Origin: Afipia sp.
GTDB lineage: Bacteria > Pseudomonadota > Alphaproteobacteria > Rhizobiales > Xanthobacteraceae
Assembly: GCA_030652315.1 (NCBI GenBank)
Contig: JAUSAX010000060.1
Coordinates: forward strand, 1 to 64,000
Reading direction: 5' to 3'
Length of the DNA stretch: 64,000 nucleotides
Made by a program: the position numbers and the translations under genes. Every line of letters starts with the position of its first letter. The stretch's first letter is position 1. The notes below the pieces were generated by a model that was not told the DNA's origin, did not search any database, and saw only the letters and a list, made by a program, of their open reading frames with translations. Positions 47,128 through 55,902 of this stretch are shown here, in pieces.

Positions 47128-48267
47128 TCAATAGCCCTTCAGCCGCGCCAGTTGCTCGGCGTGATATGCGGCATCGCCAAACAATTCTTGACATACCCGC
47201 GCGCGCTTCATGAAGAACCCGATGTCGAACGCGTCGGTCATGCCGACACCGCCGTGCATCTGCACGGCTTCCTGCACCGCCAGCGTCGCTGTCGATCCGG
47301 CTTTTGCCTTGGCAACGGCCACTGCAGCACCCGCCTTGTCGAAATCCAAGTCCAGCGCCTGCAGCGCTTTCATTACAGCGGCCTTGGTGATCTCGATTTC
47401 GGTGTAGAGATGCGCGGCGCGGTGCTGCAGCGCCTGGAATTCGCCGATCAGCTTGCCAAACTGCTTGCGCTCTTTCAGATAGGTCACCGTGCGCGTGAAG
47501 GACTCTTCGCTGACGCCCACCATTTCGGACGCCACCGCTGCCCGGCCAACATTCAGAATGCCTTCGAGCAGGACCGCGCCCTGATCTACCTCTCCAAGCA
47601 CGCCATCCGCCGTGACATCGACATCGTTGAACACGATCCGCGCGGCGTTATGCGCATCGACCATCGCGGTGCGCTCGATCTCGATGCCCTTGGCTTTCGG
47701 ATCGACCAGAAACAGGGTCAAACCCTCGCGCTCGCCGGGCTTACCCGCGCTGCGGGCTGCGACGATCAGCAAATCAGCGGCGTGCCCATCGACGACGAAC
47801 GCCTTCGCGCCCTTGAGCCTGAAACCATTGCCGGAGCGGACGGCCTGCATCGCGGTCTTCAGGGGGCGATGCTTGGCGCCCTCGTCCACGGCAAGCGACG
47901 CGATCAGATCGCCCTTGGCGAGCCTGGTCAGATATTCCGACTTCTGCACGGCGTTGCCGCCGCGCGTCAGTGCGGTCGCCGCCACCACGCCGGTCGACAG
48001 GAACGGCGACGGCATCAGCGTGCGGCCGATTTCCTCCATCACCACGCCGGCTTCGACCGCGCCAAGCCCGCTGCCGCCGAAATCTTCCGGCACAAGCAAG
48101 CCAGCGAAGCCCATTTCGGCGAAGGTTTTCCAGAGATCCCGTGAGAAGCCGGTGGCGTCCTTGGCATCGCGCAGCTTGCGCAAATGCGCCACGGGCGCCT
48201 TGTCGCTGATGAGACCGCGCGCGCTGTCGCGCAGCATTGACTGTTCTTCGTTGAGGACGAGAGCCAT
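47128..48267 (-). CDS. acyl-CoA dehydrogenase family protein
   Basis: The 379-residue flavoprotein starts MALVLNEEQSMLRDSARG and follows the acyl-CoA dehydrogenase fold: LLVPEDFGGSGLGAVEAGVV (about 57-76), ERKQFGKLIGEFQALQHRAA in the C-terminal helical domain and MHGGVGMTDAFDIG. The start at 48267 is preferred since the upstream codon at 48279 is TTG. It is the smaller partner of the ACAD gene upstream (48413-49597); such pairs form heteromers in pimeloyl-CoA degradation, for example. Substrate unknown. Confidence 0.88.
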   Translation of the reverse strand: MALVLNEEQSMLRDSARGLISDKAPVAHLRKLRDAKDATGFSRDLWKTFAEMGFAGLLVPEDFGGSGLGAVEAGVVMEEIGRTLMPSPFLSTGVVAATALTRGGNAVQKSEYLTRLAKGDLIASLAVDEGAKHRPLKTAMQAVRSGNGFRLKGAKAFVVDGHAADLLIVAARSAGKPGEREGLTLFLVDPKAKGIEIERTAMVDAHNAARIVFNDVDVTADGVLGEVDQGAVLLEGILNVGRAAVASEMVGVSEESFTRTVTYLKERKQFGKLIGEFQALQHRAAHLYTEIEITKAAVMKALQALDLDFDKAGAAVAVAKAKAGSTATLAVQEAVQMHGGVGMTDAFDIGFFMKRARVCQELFGDAAYHAEQLARLKGY

Positions 48268-48310
48268 TGATTGTTCCAATAATTCCAGATGAACTTCAGT
48301 TGTTACTCGC

Positions 48311-48399
48311 CGTCATTGCGATGAGCGAAGCGACGAAGCAACCCAGTCTTTGTTGTCAAACCCAAAAAGGTGGATTGCTTCGCTTCGCTCGCAATGACG
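48311..48399. repeat. CATTGCGAGCGAAG interspersed inverted repeat
   Basis: CGTCATTGCGATGAGCGAAG begins at 48311, and GCTTCGCTCGCAATGACG ends at 48399, forming a long imperfect hairpin with GAAGCAACCCAG / GTGGATTGCTTCG inside. It lies between the two acyl-CoA dehydrogenase genes. A related copy is at 52756-52837. Confidence 0.75.
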
Positions 48400-48412
48400 C
48401 AGATATGGCGTC

Positions 48413-49597
48413 TCACGCGCCGGGCAGGTCGAGGATGCGCTTGGCGACAATGCCGAGCATCACCTCGCTGGTGCCGCCCTCGATCGAATTCGCCTTGGTG
48501 CGCAGCCATGAGCGCGCCGCCACCCCCTCGCGGGAGCGTTCGCTTTCCCATTCCAGCGCATCGACGCCGCCGGCCGACATCAGAAGTTCATGCCGGCGCT
48601 TGTTGAGTTCGGTGCCGTAGTATTTCAGCGCCGACGAATAAGCCGGATGGCCCTGCCCTGCTTTCGCAAGATCGACCGCGCGTTCGGATGCACAGGCCAT
48701 CGCAGCTTCATCGACATCGAAGGCCGCGATCTGTCCGCGCAGCATCGGATCGTCCAGTTGCCCGTGCTCGTCGACGCCGACGGAGTTCGCCGCGACCTGG
48801 CCGAGCGGCCGGCTGCCGCTGCGGTCCCCGAGACCGCTGATCATCGAGCGTTCATGCTGCAGAAGATACTTCGCGACGTCCCAGCCGCGGTTGACGGTGC
48901 CTACCACTTGGGACTGCGGCACGCGGACGTTGTCGAAGAAGGTTTCGCAGAACGGCGACTTGCCGGAAATCAGCAGGATCGGCTTGGTCGAGACGCCCTT
49001 CGAGGCCATGTCGAACAGGATGAAGCTGATGCCGTCATGCTTCTTGGCGCTGAAGTCTGTCCGCACCAGACAGAAAATCCAGTCAGCGAAATTGGCCATC
49101 GACGTCCAGATCTTCTGCCCGTTGATGATGTAGTCGTCGCCGTCGATGTCGGCGCGGGTCTGCAACGACGCGAGATCGGAGCCGGCATTCGGCTCCGAAT
49201 AACCCTGACACCAGCGGATCAATCCGGCGGCGATCTTCGGCAGATGTTCGCGCTTCTGCGCCTCGGTGCCGTACTTCAGCAGCGCCGGCCCTAGCATCCA
49301 GATGCCAAAACTCGACAGCGGAAGCCGCGCGCCGACCGCCGCCATTTCCTGACGCAGGATTTTTGTTTCCTCGGCATCGAGGCCACCACCGCCGAATTCC
49401 TTCGGCCATTCGGGAACGGTCCAGCCCTTGTCGCGCATCCGCTCGAACCAGAGCCGCTGAGGTTCCGACGAGAAGGTCGTGTTGCGACCGCCCCAGAACA
49501 CATCGTTTTCGCTCGCCACCGGCTTGCGCATTTCGGGCGGGCAGTTGGCCGCCAGCCAAGCGCGCGTCTCACTGCGGAATTTTTCCATATCGGCCAT
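48413..49597 (-). CDS. acyl-CoA dehydrogenase family protein (paired)
   Basis: The 394-residue protein has the acyl-CoA dehydrogenase core, with WPKEFGGGGLDAEETKIL, RWCQGYSEPNAGSDLASLQT (the FAD/substrate region) and VPQSQVVGTVNRGWDVAKYL. It lies upstream of the second ACAD on the same strand, separated by a 145-bp repeat-bearing gap. Pairs of large and small ACADs such as PimC/PimD act as heteromers. Exact substrate is not shown. Confidence 0.88.
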   Translation of the reverse strand: MADMEKFRSETRAWLAANCPPEMRKPVASENDVFWGGRNTTFSSEPQRLWFERMRDKGWTVPEWPKEFGGGGLDAEETKILRQEMAAVGARLPLSSFGIWMLGPALLKYGTEAQKREHLPKIAAGLIRWCQGYSEPNAGSDLASLQTRADIDGDDYIINGQKIWTSMANFADWIFCLVRTDFSAKKHDGISFILFDMASKGVSTKPILLISGKSPFCETFFDNVRVPQSQVVGTVNRGWDVAKYLLQHERSMISGLGDRSGSRPLGQVAANSVGVDEHGQLDDPMLRGQIAAFDVDEAAMACASERAVDLAKAGQGHPAYSSALKYYGTELNKRRHELLMSAGGVDALEWESERSREGVAARSWLRTKANSIEGGTSEVMLGIVAKRILDLPGA

Positions 49598-49788
49598 TCG
49601 ACATTCCCTCGGCTGACAAGCCGCGGCACGAGATGCGCGGCCATTGTTGATTTTCTGGGCCGGACTGTACTGTCCGCTAGGGGGATTTCAATATCTCGCC
49701 GATGCGAAAGCCATGCAGCGTCCGATATGGTAGCCATGCGTGGCAGTCCGGCACGCCCGCAACGATTGAAAAGGCAGAGGAAACCGCC

Positions 49789-50337
49789 ATGCGCCTGAGA
49801 ACCCTTTCGCCTAGCGAAATGACTGCCGATCAAAAGAGCATTTACGAGGAGTCTGTTTCCAGCAAGCGCGGCACGGTGACGCCGCCGCTGCGCGCCTGGA
49901 TCCATGCACCCGAAGTCGCGCGGCATGCCGGCCGGCTCGGCGCGTTCCTGCGTTACGACACGACGCTTGGGCCGCGCTTGTCCGAGCTTGCCATCCTCGT
50001 CACCGCGCGGCACTGGAGCGCGCAATTCGAATGGTATGCGCACAAGAAGCTGGCGCTGGCGGCGGGGCTCGATCCCGGGATCATCGACGCCATCAATCAT
50101 CGTCACGTTCCGGATTTCGATGATCCGAAAGCGCAGCTGGTTTACGAGTTCAGCGAGTCGCTGCACGAGAACTGCAAAGTCCCGACACTGCTTTACGATA
50201 AGGCCATCGAGATACTCGGCGAAACGGGCGTGGTCGAACTGGTCGGACTGCTCGGCTACTACGCGCTGGTGTCGATGACACTCAACACTTTCGAGGTCGC
50301 ATTGCCCGAGGGCGAAACCTCCGACCTTGTGCCGTGA
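49789..50337 (+). CDS. carboxymuconolactone decarboxylase-like protein
   Basis: The 182-residue protein carries the CMD/AhpD-like helical core RLSELAILVTARHWSAQFEW, with HKKLALAAGLDPGIIDAINH after it. It lacks the CxxC of the AhpD peroxidase branch, so it is not a disulfide reductase of that type. The start at 49789 follows AGAGGAAA. Function in catabolism is unknown; it is followed by a VOC gene on the same strand. Confidence 0.82.
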   Translation: MRLRTLSPSEMTADQKSIYEESVSSKRGTVTPPLRAWIHAPEVARHAGRLGAFLRYDTTLGPRLSELAILVTARHWSAQFEWYAHKKLALAAGLDPGIIDAINHRHVPDFDDPKAQLVYEFSESLHENCKVPTLLYDKAIEILGETGVVELVGLLGYYALVSMTLNTFEVALPEGETSDLVP

Positions 50338-50394
50338 TCGACGCGATCATACATCGATGAGGCCAACGCATCGATGTAATCGGAGAGACCTGGC

Positions 50395-50916
50395 ATGCCC
50401 GGAGAAACCAGCGCGGCCGCCGCGACGCCCTTCAGGCCTGTGATCGCGGGCACGCGCATCGGCCATGTCCACCTCAAAGTGGCGGATCTCGACCGCGCTC
50501 TCGGCTTTTATCAGGGTGTGCTTGGATTCGAACTGATGCAGCGCTACGGCGATCAGGCCGCCTTTATTTCAGCAGGCGGTTATCATCACCACATCGGTCT
50601 GAACACCTGGCACAGCAAGGGCGGCAAGCCGCCGCCGGACGGCACCACCGGACTGTATCATACTGCGATCCTGTATCCGACGCGTGCCGCGCTGGCAGAT
50701 GCGCTGCATCGGGTGCTTGAAGCTGGAATACAACTCGACGGCGCTGCCGATCACGGCGTCAGCGAAGCGCTTTATCTGCGTGATCCCGACGAAAACGGGG
50801 TCGAACTCTATCGCGACCGCCCCGAAGCCGAGTGGCCGCGAGATCCCGATGGAACACTCGCAATGTTCAACCGTCGACTCGATGTCGAAGCACTCCTGAA
50901 AGAGCGCGAGTCCTGA
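50395..50916 (+). CDS. VOC family (glyoxalase/dioxygenase-like) protein
   Basis: The 173-residue VOC protein has a GHVHLKVADLDRALGFYQGV start to the fold, AAFISAGGYHHHIGLNTW, and LYLRDPDENGVELYRDRP with the metal-ligand glutamate. This layout resembles the catechol-2,3-dioxygenase-like proteins (CatE), but a single VOC module also occurs in other enzymes. The C-terminus is rich in Asp/Glu/Arg. It follows the CMD-like gene by 57 bp. Confidence 0.83.
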   Translation: MPGETSAAAATPFRPVIAGTRIGHVHLKVADLDRALGFYQGVLGFELMQRYGDQAAFISAGGYHHHIGLNTWHSKGGKPPPDGTTGLYHTAILYPTRAALADALHRVLEAGIQLDGAADHGVSEALYLRDPDENGVELYRDRPEAEWPRDPDGTLAMFNRRLDVEALLKERES

Positions 50917-52179
50917 TCAGGCAGCCAGCGGTGCTTTTCCCCGCACCAGCACGATGGCGGCGGAGATCAACTGGAGCGCAGCGCACGCGTAGAACGGCAC
51001 GGCGTAACTGCCGAAGACATCGCGCAGCAGCCCCACGATCCCCGGACCGAACGCATAGGTGAACTGGCAGATCGCCGTTACCAGGCTGACCAGTACACCG
51101 AAGGCGGTTGCGCTGAACTCCCGCTGAACGATCATTGACGGCAGCGTGATCATGTTGCCGACGGAGAACCCGAACACTGCGCTGGCCGCAAACAACACGG
51201 CTTCGTTTTGGGTATTGATCATGACGATCAGCGCGAGCGCCTGACTGATCGCCGACACCGCCGCCGCCTTGCGCTGATCCATCCGGTCGACAACGAAGCC
51301 GAACAGCACACGCCCGACCACCGCCATCGCCGTCATCAACGCCACCGCGATGCTGGCGCGCTCGCGGCCCATGATCGGATCCAGAAATGAAATCTGGTGC
51401 ACGATGAAGCCGACCTGCGCGATCAGGAGCATCGCGAACGGCACGGCGATGGTCCAGAACGAGAGACTGCCGAACGCCGCGCGACGCATCTGCGCGATCG
51501 ACTGCACAGCGGGCGCGGGCGTCGTGGCGAACGCATCGGCCGGCGGCAGCGTGCGCTTGGGCGGCTGACCGACCCAGATCAAAATGGCCGGTATTGCCAC
51601 GATAACGATGACCAGCGCTGCGCCGATCGAGGTTGCGGGAAAGCCGAACGTACCGATGGCGCCGACCAGCAGAGGCACGCCGAGCACGCCGCCGCAACTC
51701 GCCCCGTTCAGCGCGAGGCTGATGGCCATGCCGCGCTTCTTGTCGAACCACAGTCCGAGCGTGTTGTTGATCGCGGCGAGGCTGGTGCCAGCCCAGCCGA
51801 ACGCGATCAGCGCATAGGCGATGAATAGTTGCCACGGCGACGTCACCTGCCCGACCAGCGCGGTGCCTGCGGCGATAGCGATGATCCCCATAATCAGAAG
51901 ACGACGCGGCCCCAGCGTGCGGATCGCTTCGCTGACGAACACGACCAGAACCGCGCTGAACAGATAGTAGCAGGTCGTCGCTGTCGAAATCAGCGACGCC
52001 GGCCAGCCGTGAACTCGTTGCAACTCGGCGAGATAAACACCTTGCCCATAGAAGCCGGCTCCCCAGGCGAACGTCGCCACCAGAAAGCAGACCCCGACGA
52101 TCGGCCAGCCTTCATAGCGGATCGATGTCTCATCGATGATTTTCTCATGCGCGGCAGGCTCCGCTTGAGGTGCGTCCAT
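50917..52179 (-). CDS. MFS transporter, monocarboxylate/oxalate type
   Basis: The 420-residue permease has about twelve transmembrane segments and the MCT/OFA-type opening GWPIVGVCFLVATFAWGAGF; LWFDKKRGMAISLALNGAS is a loop typical of the family. It probably carries a small organic acid. The stop abuts the VOC gene stop (50916/50917). Upstream sequence carries no clear promoter. Confidence 0.86.
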   Translation of the reverse strand: MDAPQAEPAAHEKIIDETSIRYEGWPIVGVCFLVATFAWGAGFYGQGVYLAELQRVHGWPASLISTATTCYYLFSAVLVVFVSEAIRTLGPRRLLIMGIIAIAAGTALVGQVTSPWQLFIAYALIAFGWAGTSLAAINNTLGLWFDKKRGMAISLALNGASCGGVLGVPLLVGAIGTFGFPATSIGAALVIVIVAIPAILIWVGQPPKRTLPPADAFATTPAPAVQSIAQMRRAAFGSLSFWTIAVPFAMLLIAQVGFIVHQISFLDPIMGRERASIAVALMTAMAVVGRVLFGFVVDRMDQRKAAAVSAISQALALIVMINTQNEAVLFAASAVFGFSVGNMITLPSMIVQREFSATAFGVLVSLVTAICQFTYAFGPGIVGLLRDVFGSYAVPFYACAALQLISAAIVLVRGKAPLAA

Positions 52180-52334
52180 ATCCCGGCATTTCCTCGTGGA
52201 GCGCTTGGCGCTCTTCTTTTCTGCCGATTCCGGCGGCAGTTTCGCTATCTGTCAGGATGCAGATCACTGCGTCAAGCGAGACATCGTCATCGCCCGCATG
52301 ACGGCTGGTCATACATAGGGAAGGAACGAAAGAC

Positions 52335-52691
52335 TCATGACTTCGCCGCATTGTAGAAGAACCGCTCTCGGAAGATCCTGTCGCCGCGCCATTCCTGCAT
52401 GGCGATTTCATCGACGTGGCGGGTCTTGCCGGCGAGATCGGTCATATCGAAATTCCAGTGGATCATGACATGATCGCCCTCCACCACCGAGACCCGCGCC
52501 TTCGAACGAACCTCTTTCATCTGCGCGAGAATGCCGCGCTCGAATGCCACCAGCCCGTCACGGCCGACCCGCGGGGGTGAGGTATTCTCCTGCATGCTGG
52601 CATCTTCAGTGTAATAGCGCTCGATGGCGCCAGCGTGGTCGCCACCCTCGACCACTGCAATAAACTCGTCAACGCGCGCGCGTGTCGGCAT
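52335..52691 (-). CDS. nuclear transport factor 2-like (SnoaL-like) protein
   Basis: The 118-residue protein fits the NTF2/SnoaL cone fold: MPTRARVDEFIAVVEGG, AIERYYTEDASMQENTS, ISHP-like HMIHWNFDMTD-type strands (here VMIHWNFDMTDLAG) and IAMQEWRGDRIFRERFFY. Likely a ketosteroid-isomerase-like or unknown small enzyme. It stands alone between the MFS gene and a repeat. Confidence 0.8.
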   Translation of the reverse strand: MPTRARVDEFIAVVEGGDHAGAIERYYTEDASMQENTSPPRVGRDGLVAFERGILAQMKEVRSKARVSVVEGDHVMIHWNFDMTDLAGKTRHVDEIAMQEWRGDRIFRERFFYNAAKS

Positions 52692-52755
52692 CTGTGTTTC
52701 CTCATAGATTTAGCCGAAGGAAAACACAAAAACGTCGCATGGCAAAGCGTCCGCT

Positions 52756-52837
52756 CGTCATTGCGAACGGAGCGAAGCAATCCAGAGCTACAAGAATGGG
52801 CTGGATTGCTTCATCGCTGCACTCCTCGCCATGACAG
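52756..52837. repeat. CATTGCGAACGGAGCG interspersed inverted repeat
   Basis: CGTCATTGCGAACGGAGCGA starts at 52756 and a complementary CTGGATTGCTTC... ATGACA arm ends near 52837. The two arms carry GAAGCAATCCAG and CTGGATTGCTTC, so the element forms a long hairpin. Related copy at 48311-48399. Confidence 0.72.
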
Positions 52838-52872
52838 CTTTACCGACAGTGCGTGCCGCTTTGTTAGAACCA

Positions 52873-53301
52873 TCACGTCCAGGGTGTCACCGGCGGCACC
52901 TTGTCGGTCGGCGCAGGCATGTCCACCGTCTTGAAATCCGCCGGGCTGACGATCTCCAGATACTCCATGTCCGGCGAGTAATCGAACAGGTAATGCACGA
53001 TGCCGGGCCGCTGATGCACCACGTCGCCAGCCTTCACCAGCGTGGGCTTGTCCTCGTACATAAACTTCGCCCAGCCCTTGGTCATGATGACGATCTGGAA
53101 ATCGCAATCGTGACGATGCCAGCCGGTGCCTTCCGACGGCGGCATGTTGGCCTTCACCAGATGGCAGATGACCTGACCGCCGGTCGCATCCGCGATCCCG
53201 AGATCGCGATAGAGAAAAAAGTCGCGCAGCCCTCCGCCCACGAACTGGGTGTCTTCAGGCTTCACATGGGAGAATTTCATCACCGGGTCGTGCTTGTTCA
53301 T
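52873..53301 (-). CDS. cupin domain protein
   Basis: The 142-residue protein has the cupin motifs TGWHRHDCDFQIVIMTKGWAK (about 70-90) and AGDVVHQRPGIVHYLFDYSP, with three to four metal-type histidines. The start at 53301 (MNKHDP) is fixed by GGAGG six bases before it; a frame open to 53565 has no such site. Small one-domain cupins of this type act in several dioxygenase or sensing roles; substrate unknown. Confidence 0.82.
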   Translation of the reverse strand: MNKHDPVMKFSHVKPEDTQFVGGGLRDFFLYRDLGIADATGGQVICHLVKANMPPSEGTGWHRHDCDFQIVIMTKGWAKFMYEDKPTLVKAGDVVHQRPGIVHYLFDYSPDMEYLEIVSPADFKTVDMPAPTDKVPPVTPWT

Positions 53302-53618
53302 TTCAGCCTCCATGCTATCCGTTCGGCAAACCGGGTTCAGCGTGGCCGCGATGAGCGACCACGTTGTCGGCTCGTTTTGCATCTGCCACAGATCATGCGA
53401 ATTCCGCGCCAGCGCCCGCATCGCAAGCGGACAGCAGATGGCGAAGTTTTTCGCAGCGGAAGATGTGGCCGTTTTCGTGGGGATTCGAGAACGGTGAGAG
53501 TGGGCCGATATCGTCGGGCACCTCATGTACGCCGCGCAGCATCTGGCCAGCGTCGTTTCAGGCACGCGCGTTCACCGACAACCGGCCCAGCGATCAGGCA
53601 GTTGCGCGTTTCTGCTGC
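53302..53618. other. gap between cupin and GST genes
   Basis: A 317-bp stretch with open frames on both strands but no recognised gene. A plus-strand frame (about 53346-53497) contains CICHRSCEF, a cysteine-rich fragment that might be a decayed gene, but it lacks a ribosome site. No tRNA or hairpin stands out. Confidence 0.35.
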
Positions 53619-54272
53619 CTAATATTCCACCTCAAGCTCCTCGATTTCCGCCGGCTCGAGCCGTGCGGCCTCAACCCACTCCTGCATTTCCGGAAGGCTC
53701 ATCACCCGTTTTGCATAGCTCGCCAGTGTCGGACCAAGCTGAACGTCATAGGTGAGGAAGCGCGTCACCACCGGCGCATACATCGCGTCCGCCATGCTGC
53801 GGTGTCCGAACAGGAACGGACCGCCGGATTTCTCCAGGCAATCGCTCCAGATCGCGCAGACCCTGTCGATATCAGCTTGCGCCCGGGACCAGATCTTGAA
53901 ACCGGGAAAATGTCCCTTGATGTTGACCGGCAGCGACGAGCGGAGCGTCGTGAAGCCGGAATGGATCTCTCCGCAGATCGAGCGGCAGTGCGCGCGCGGG
54001 ATGCGCTCGGAGGGCAATAATTCGGCGTCGGGCATGAGATCGTTGAGATATTCGCCGATCGCCAGCGTGTCCCAGACGGTCGCACCCTCATGACGCAGGC
54101 AAGGCACCAAGATCGAGGACGACAGCAGCAGGATTTCCGCCCGCGCCGAGGCGTCGTCGGCAGCGGTAACAATCTCGTCGAACTCAAGCCCCGAAAACTT
54201 GGTCAGTAGCCAGCCGCGCAGCGACCATGACGAGTAGTTCTTGCTGCTGATGGTCAAAGTGGCCTTGGCCAT
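53619..54272 (-). CDS. glutathione S-transferase family protein
   Basis: The 217-residue protein has a thioredoxin-like N-terminus with SSKNYSSWSLRGWLLTKFSG (a conserved catalytic Ser in SSWS) and ILVPCLRHEGATVWDTLAIGEYL (cis-proline and GSH-binding acidic/Ser region), then a helical C-terminus with GPFLFGHRSMADAMYAPV. It probably conjugates or reduces glutathione substrates. Stand-alone gene. Confidence 0.9.
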   Translation of the reverse strand: MAKATLTISSKNYSSWSLRGWLLTKFSGLEFDEIVTAADDASARAEILLLSSSILVPCLRHEGATVWDTLAIGEYLNDLMPDAELLPSERIPRAHCRSICGEIHSGFTTLRSSLPVNIKGHFPGFKIWSRAQADIDRVCAIWSDCLEKSGGPFLFGHRSMADAMYAPVVTRFLTYDVQLGPTLASYAKRVMSLPEMQEWVEAARLEPAEIEELEVEY

Positions 54273-54459
54273 GGTCGCTCTCCTAACGCCTGCACATCAA
54301 AGAGGCGGATCGACTTTTTCCGCCCGGTCACGCCCGCGCCTGCCTGTTGTTTAAGCGCTTGCTCCTTTTACACACAGCAAACGACATGCCAGTCCGAATG
54401 GCCGATTGACGCGACTCTGGCGTCAAGTTTGCATGGCACAAAGCAAGGGAATGTGCCGG

Positions 54460-55683
54460 ATGTCTTCGATGATGTACCAGACCTATCAGAACACCATGGA
54501 CATGACGGCCCCGTGGCGAAACGGCGCTTCAACCGCGCTGTCCTATCTGAAAATGCTCCCCGAGGGCTTTTCGGACAAGGTGTTCGGGCGCCTCGGCGCC
54601 ACGCTTGAATTGATGTCGCGCAGTTCGCTGACCTACAAGCGGCCGGAATACGACATCAAGCCGGTCGCGGTCGGCAACCGGGAATGGCCGGTGATCGAGG
54701 AAGTCCCGTTCGCGACGCCGTTCGGCTCGCTGCTGCATTTCAAGAAGGACGGCGCGCCGGAGCAGCCGAAGGTGCTGCTGGTCGCGCCGATGTCAGGTCA
54801 CTTCGCGACGCTGCTGCGCGGCACGGTTCAGACGCTGTTGCAGGATCACGACGTCTACATCACCGATTGGCACAATCCGCGCGACATTCCGCTTAATCAG
54901 GGCAGGTTCGGCCTCGACGAATACACCGAGCATCTCATCACGTTCATGGATCAGCTCGGTCCGAAATCGCACATGATCGCAGTGTGCCAGCCGTCGGTAT
55001 CGGCGCTCGCAGCCTGCGCGATCATGTCGGAAGACAATCATCGCGCACGCCCTGCAAGTCTCACCTTGATGGCGGGGCCGATCGACACCCGGATTGCGCC
55101 GACCAAGGTCAACGAGTTCGCAACTTCAAAGCCGTTGAAGTGGTTCGAGGACAATCTGATCAACTACGTGCCGATGCAGTGCAAGGGCGCGTTCCGCAAG
55201 GTGTATCCCGGCTTCATTCAGGTCACCGCGTTCGTGTCGATGAATCTCGAACGGCACGTCAAGTCGCACAAGGATCTGCTTGAACATCTGGCGAAAGGCG
55301 AAATCGAGAAGGCCGACACCATCAAGACCTTCTACGACGAATATTTCGCGGTGATGGACCTGCCGGCGGATTTCTACATCGACACTATTCGCGACGTGTT
55401 TCAGGACCACCTGCTGCCGCAGGGCAAGCTCACCTACAAGGGGCGCGCGGTAAATCCGGCATCCATCAAGAAGATGGGCCTGATGACAGTCGAAGGCGAG
55501 AAGGACGACATCTGTTCGATTGGCCAGACGCTGGCGGCGCAGGACCTCTGCACTGGCGTGCGCGCCTATCGCAAGGTGCATCACATGCAGGCCGGCGTCG
55601 GTCATTATGGAGTCTTTAGCGGCCGGAAGTGGAACAACGAAATCTATCCGCTGCTGCGGGATTTCATTCACGTCAATTCGTGA
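54460..55683 (+). CDS. phaZ: intracellular polyhydroxyalkanoate depolymerase
   Basis: PhaZ breaks down stored PHB granules to 3-hydroxybutyrate oligomers. The 407-residue protein has the family start MYQTYQNTMD (within the first 15 residues) and a Cys176 nucleophile in AVCQPS, the Cys variant of the lipase box known for Ralstonia PhaZa1; GSLLHFKKDG and VEGEKDDICSIGQT follow. The start at 54460 is chosen because AAGGGA lies about 8 bases upstream. It is 35 kb from phaA/phbB. Confidence 0.93.
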   Translation: MSSMMYQTYQNTMDMTAPWRNGASTALSYLKMLPEGFSDKVFGRLGATLELMSRSSLTYKRPEYDIKPVAVGNREWPVIEEVPFATPFGSLLHFKKDGAPEQPKVLLVAPMSGHFATLLRGTVQTLLQDHDVYITDWHNPRDIPLNQGRFGLDEYTEHLITFMDQLGPKSHMIAVCQPSVSALAACAIMSEDNHRARPASLTLMAGPIDTRIAPTKVNEFATSKPLKWFEDNLINYVPMQCKGAFRKVYPGFIQVTAFVSMNLERHVKSHKDLLEHLAKGEIEKADTIKTFYDEYFAVMDLPADFYIDTIRDVFQDHLLPQGKLTYKGRAVNPASIKKMGLMTVEGEKDDICSIGQTLAAQDLCTGVRAYRKVHHMQAGVGHYGVFSGRKWNNEIYPLLRDFIHVNS

Positions 55684-55711
55684 CGGCGCGCGCGAACCCA
55701 GGTCGAAAAAA

Positions 55712-55733
55712 GGCCGTCTGCAAGCAGGCGGCC
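55712..55733 (+). terminator. hairpin after phaZ
   Basis: GGCCGTCTG (55712-55720) pairs with CAGGCGGCC (55725-55733), with one T-G wobble, around CAAG's AAG loop, followed by AGTTTGA. It lies 28 bp after the phaZ stop; preceded by an A-run. Modest terminator. Confidence 0.6.
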
Positions 55734-55902
55734 AGTTTGAGGAAGAATGGCTGACCGCGAAAATTGCGGACAGACCACTCTCAGACGACTCAGTTCACAA
55801 CAGAAGAACCGGCGACGTCCCCAAATCTAGGCGCAACAATGATTTTGGCAAACGAGTAGTTCTGCATGCTGAAATCTGATCTATCGATATGAAAATCAGC
55901 GG

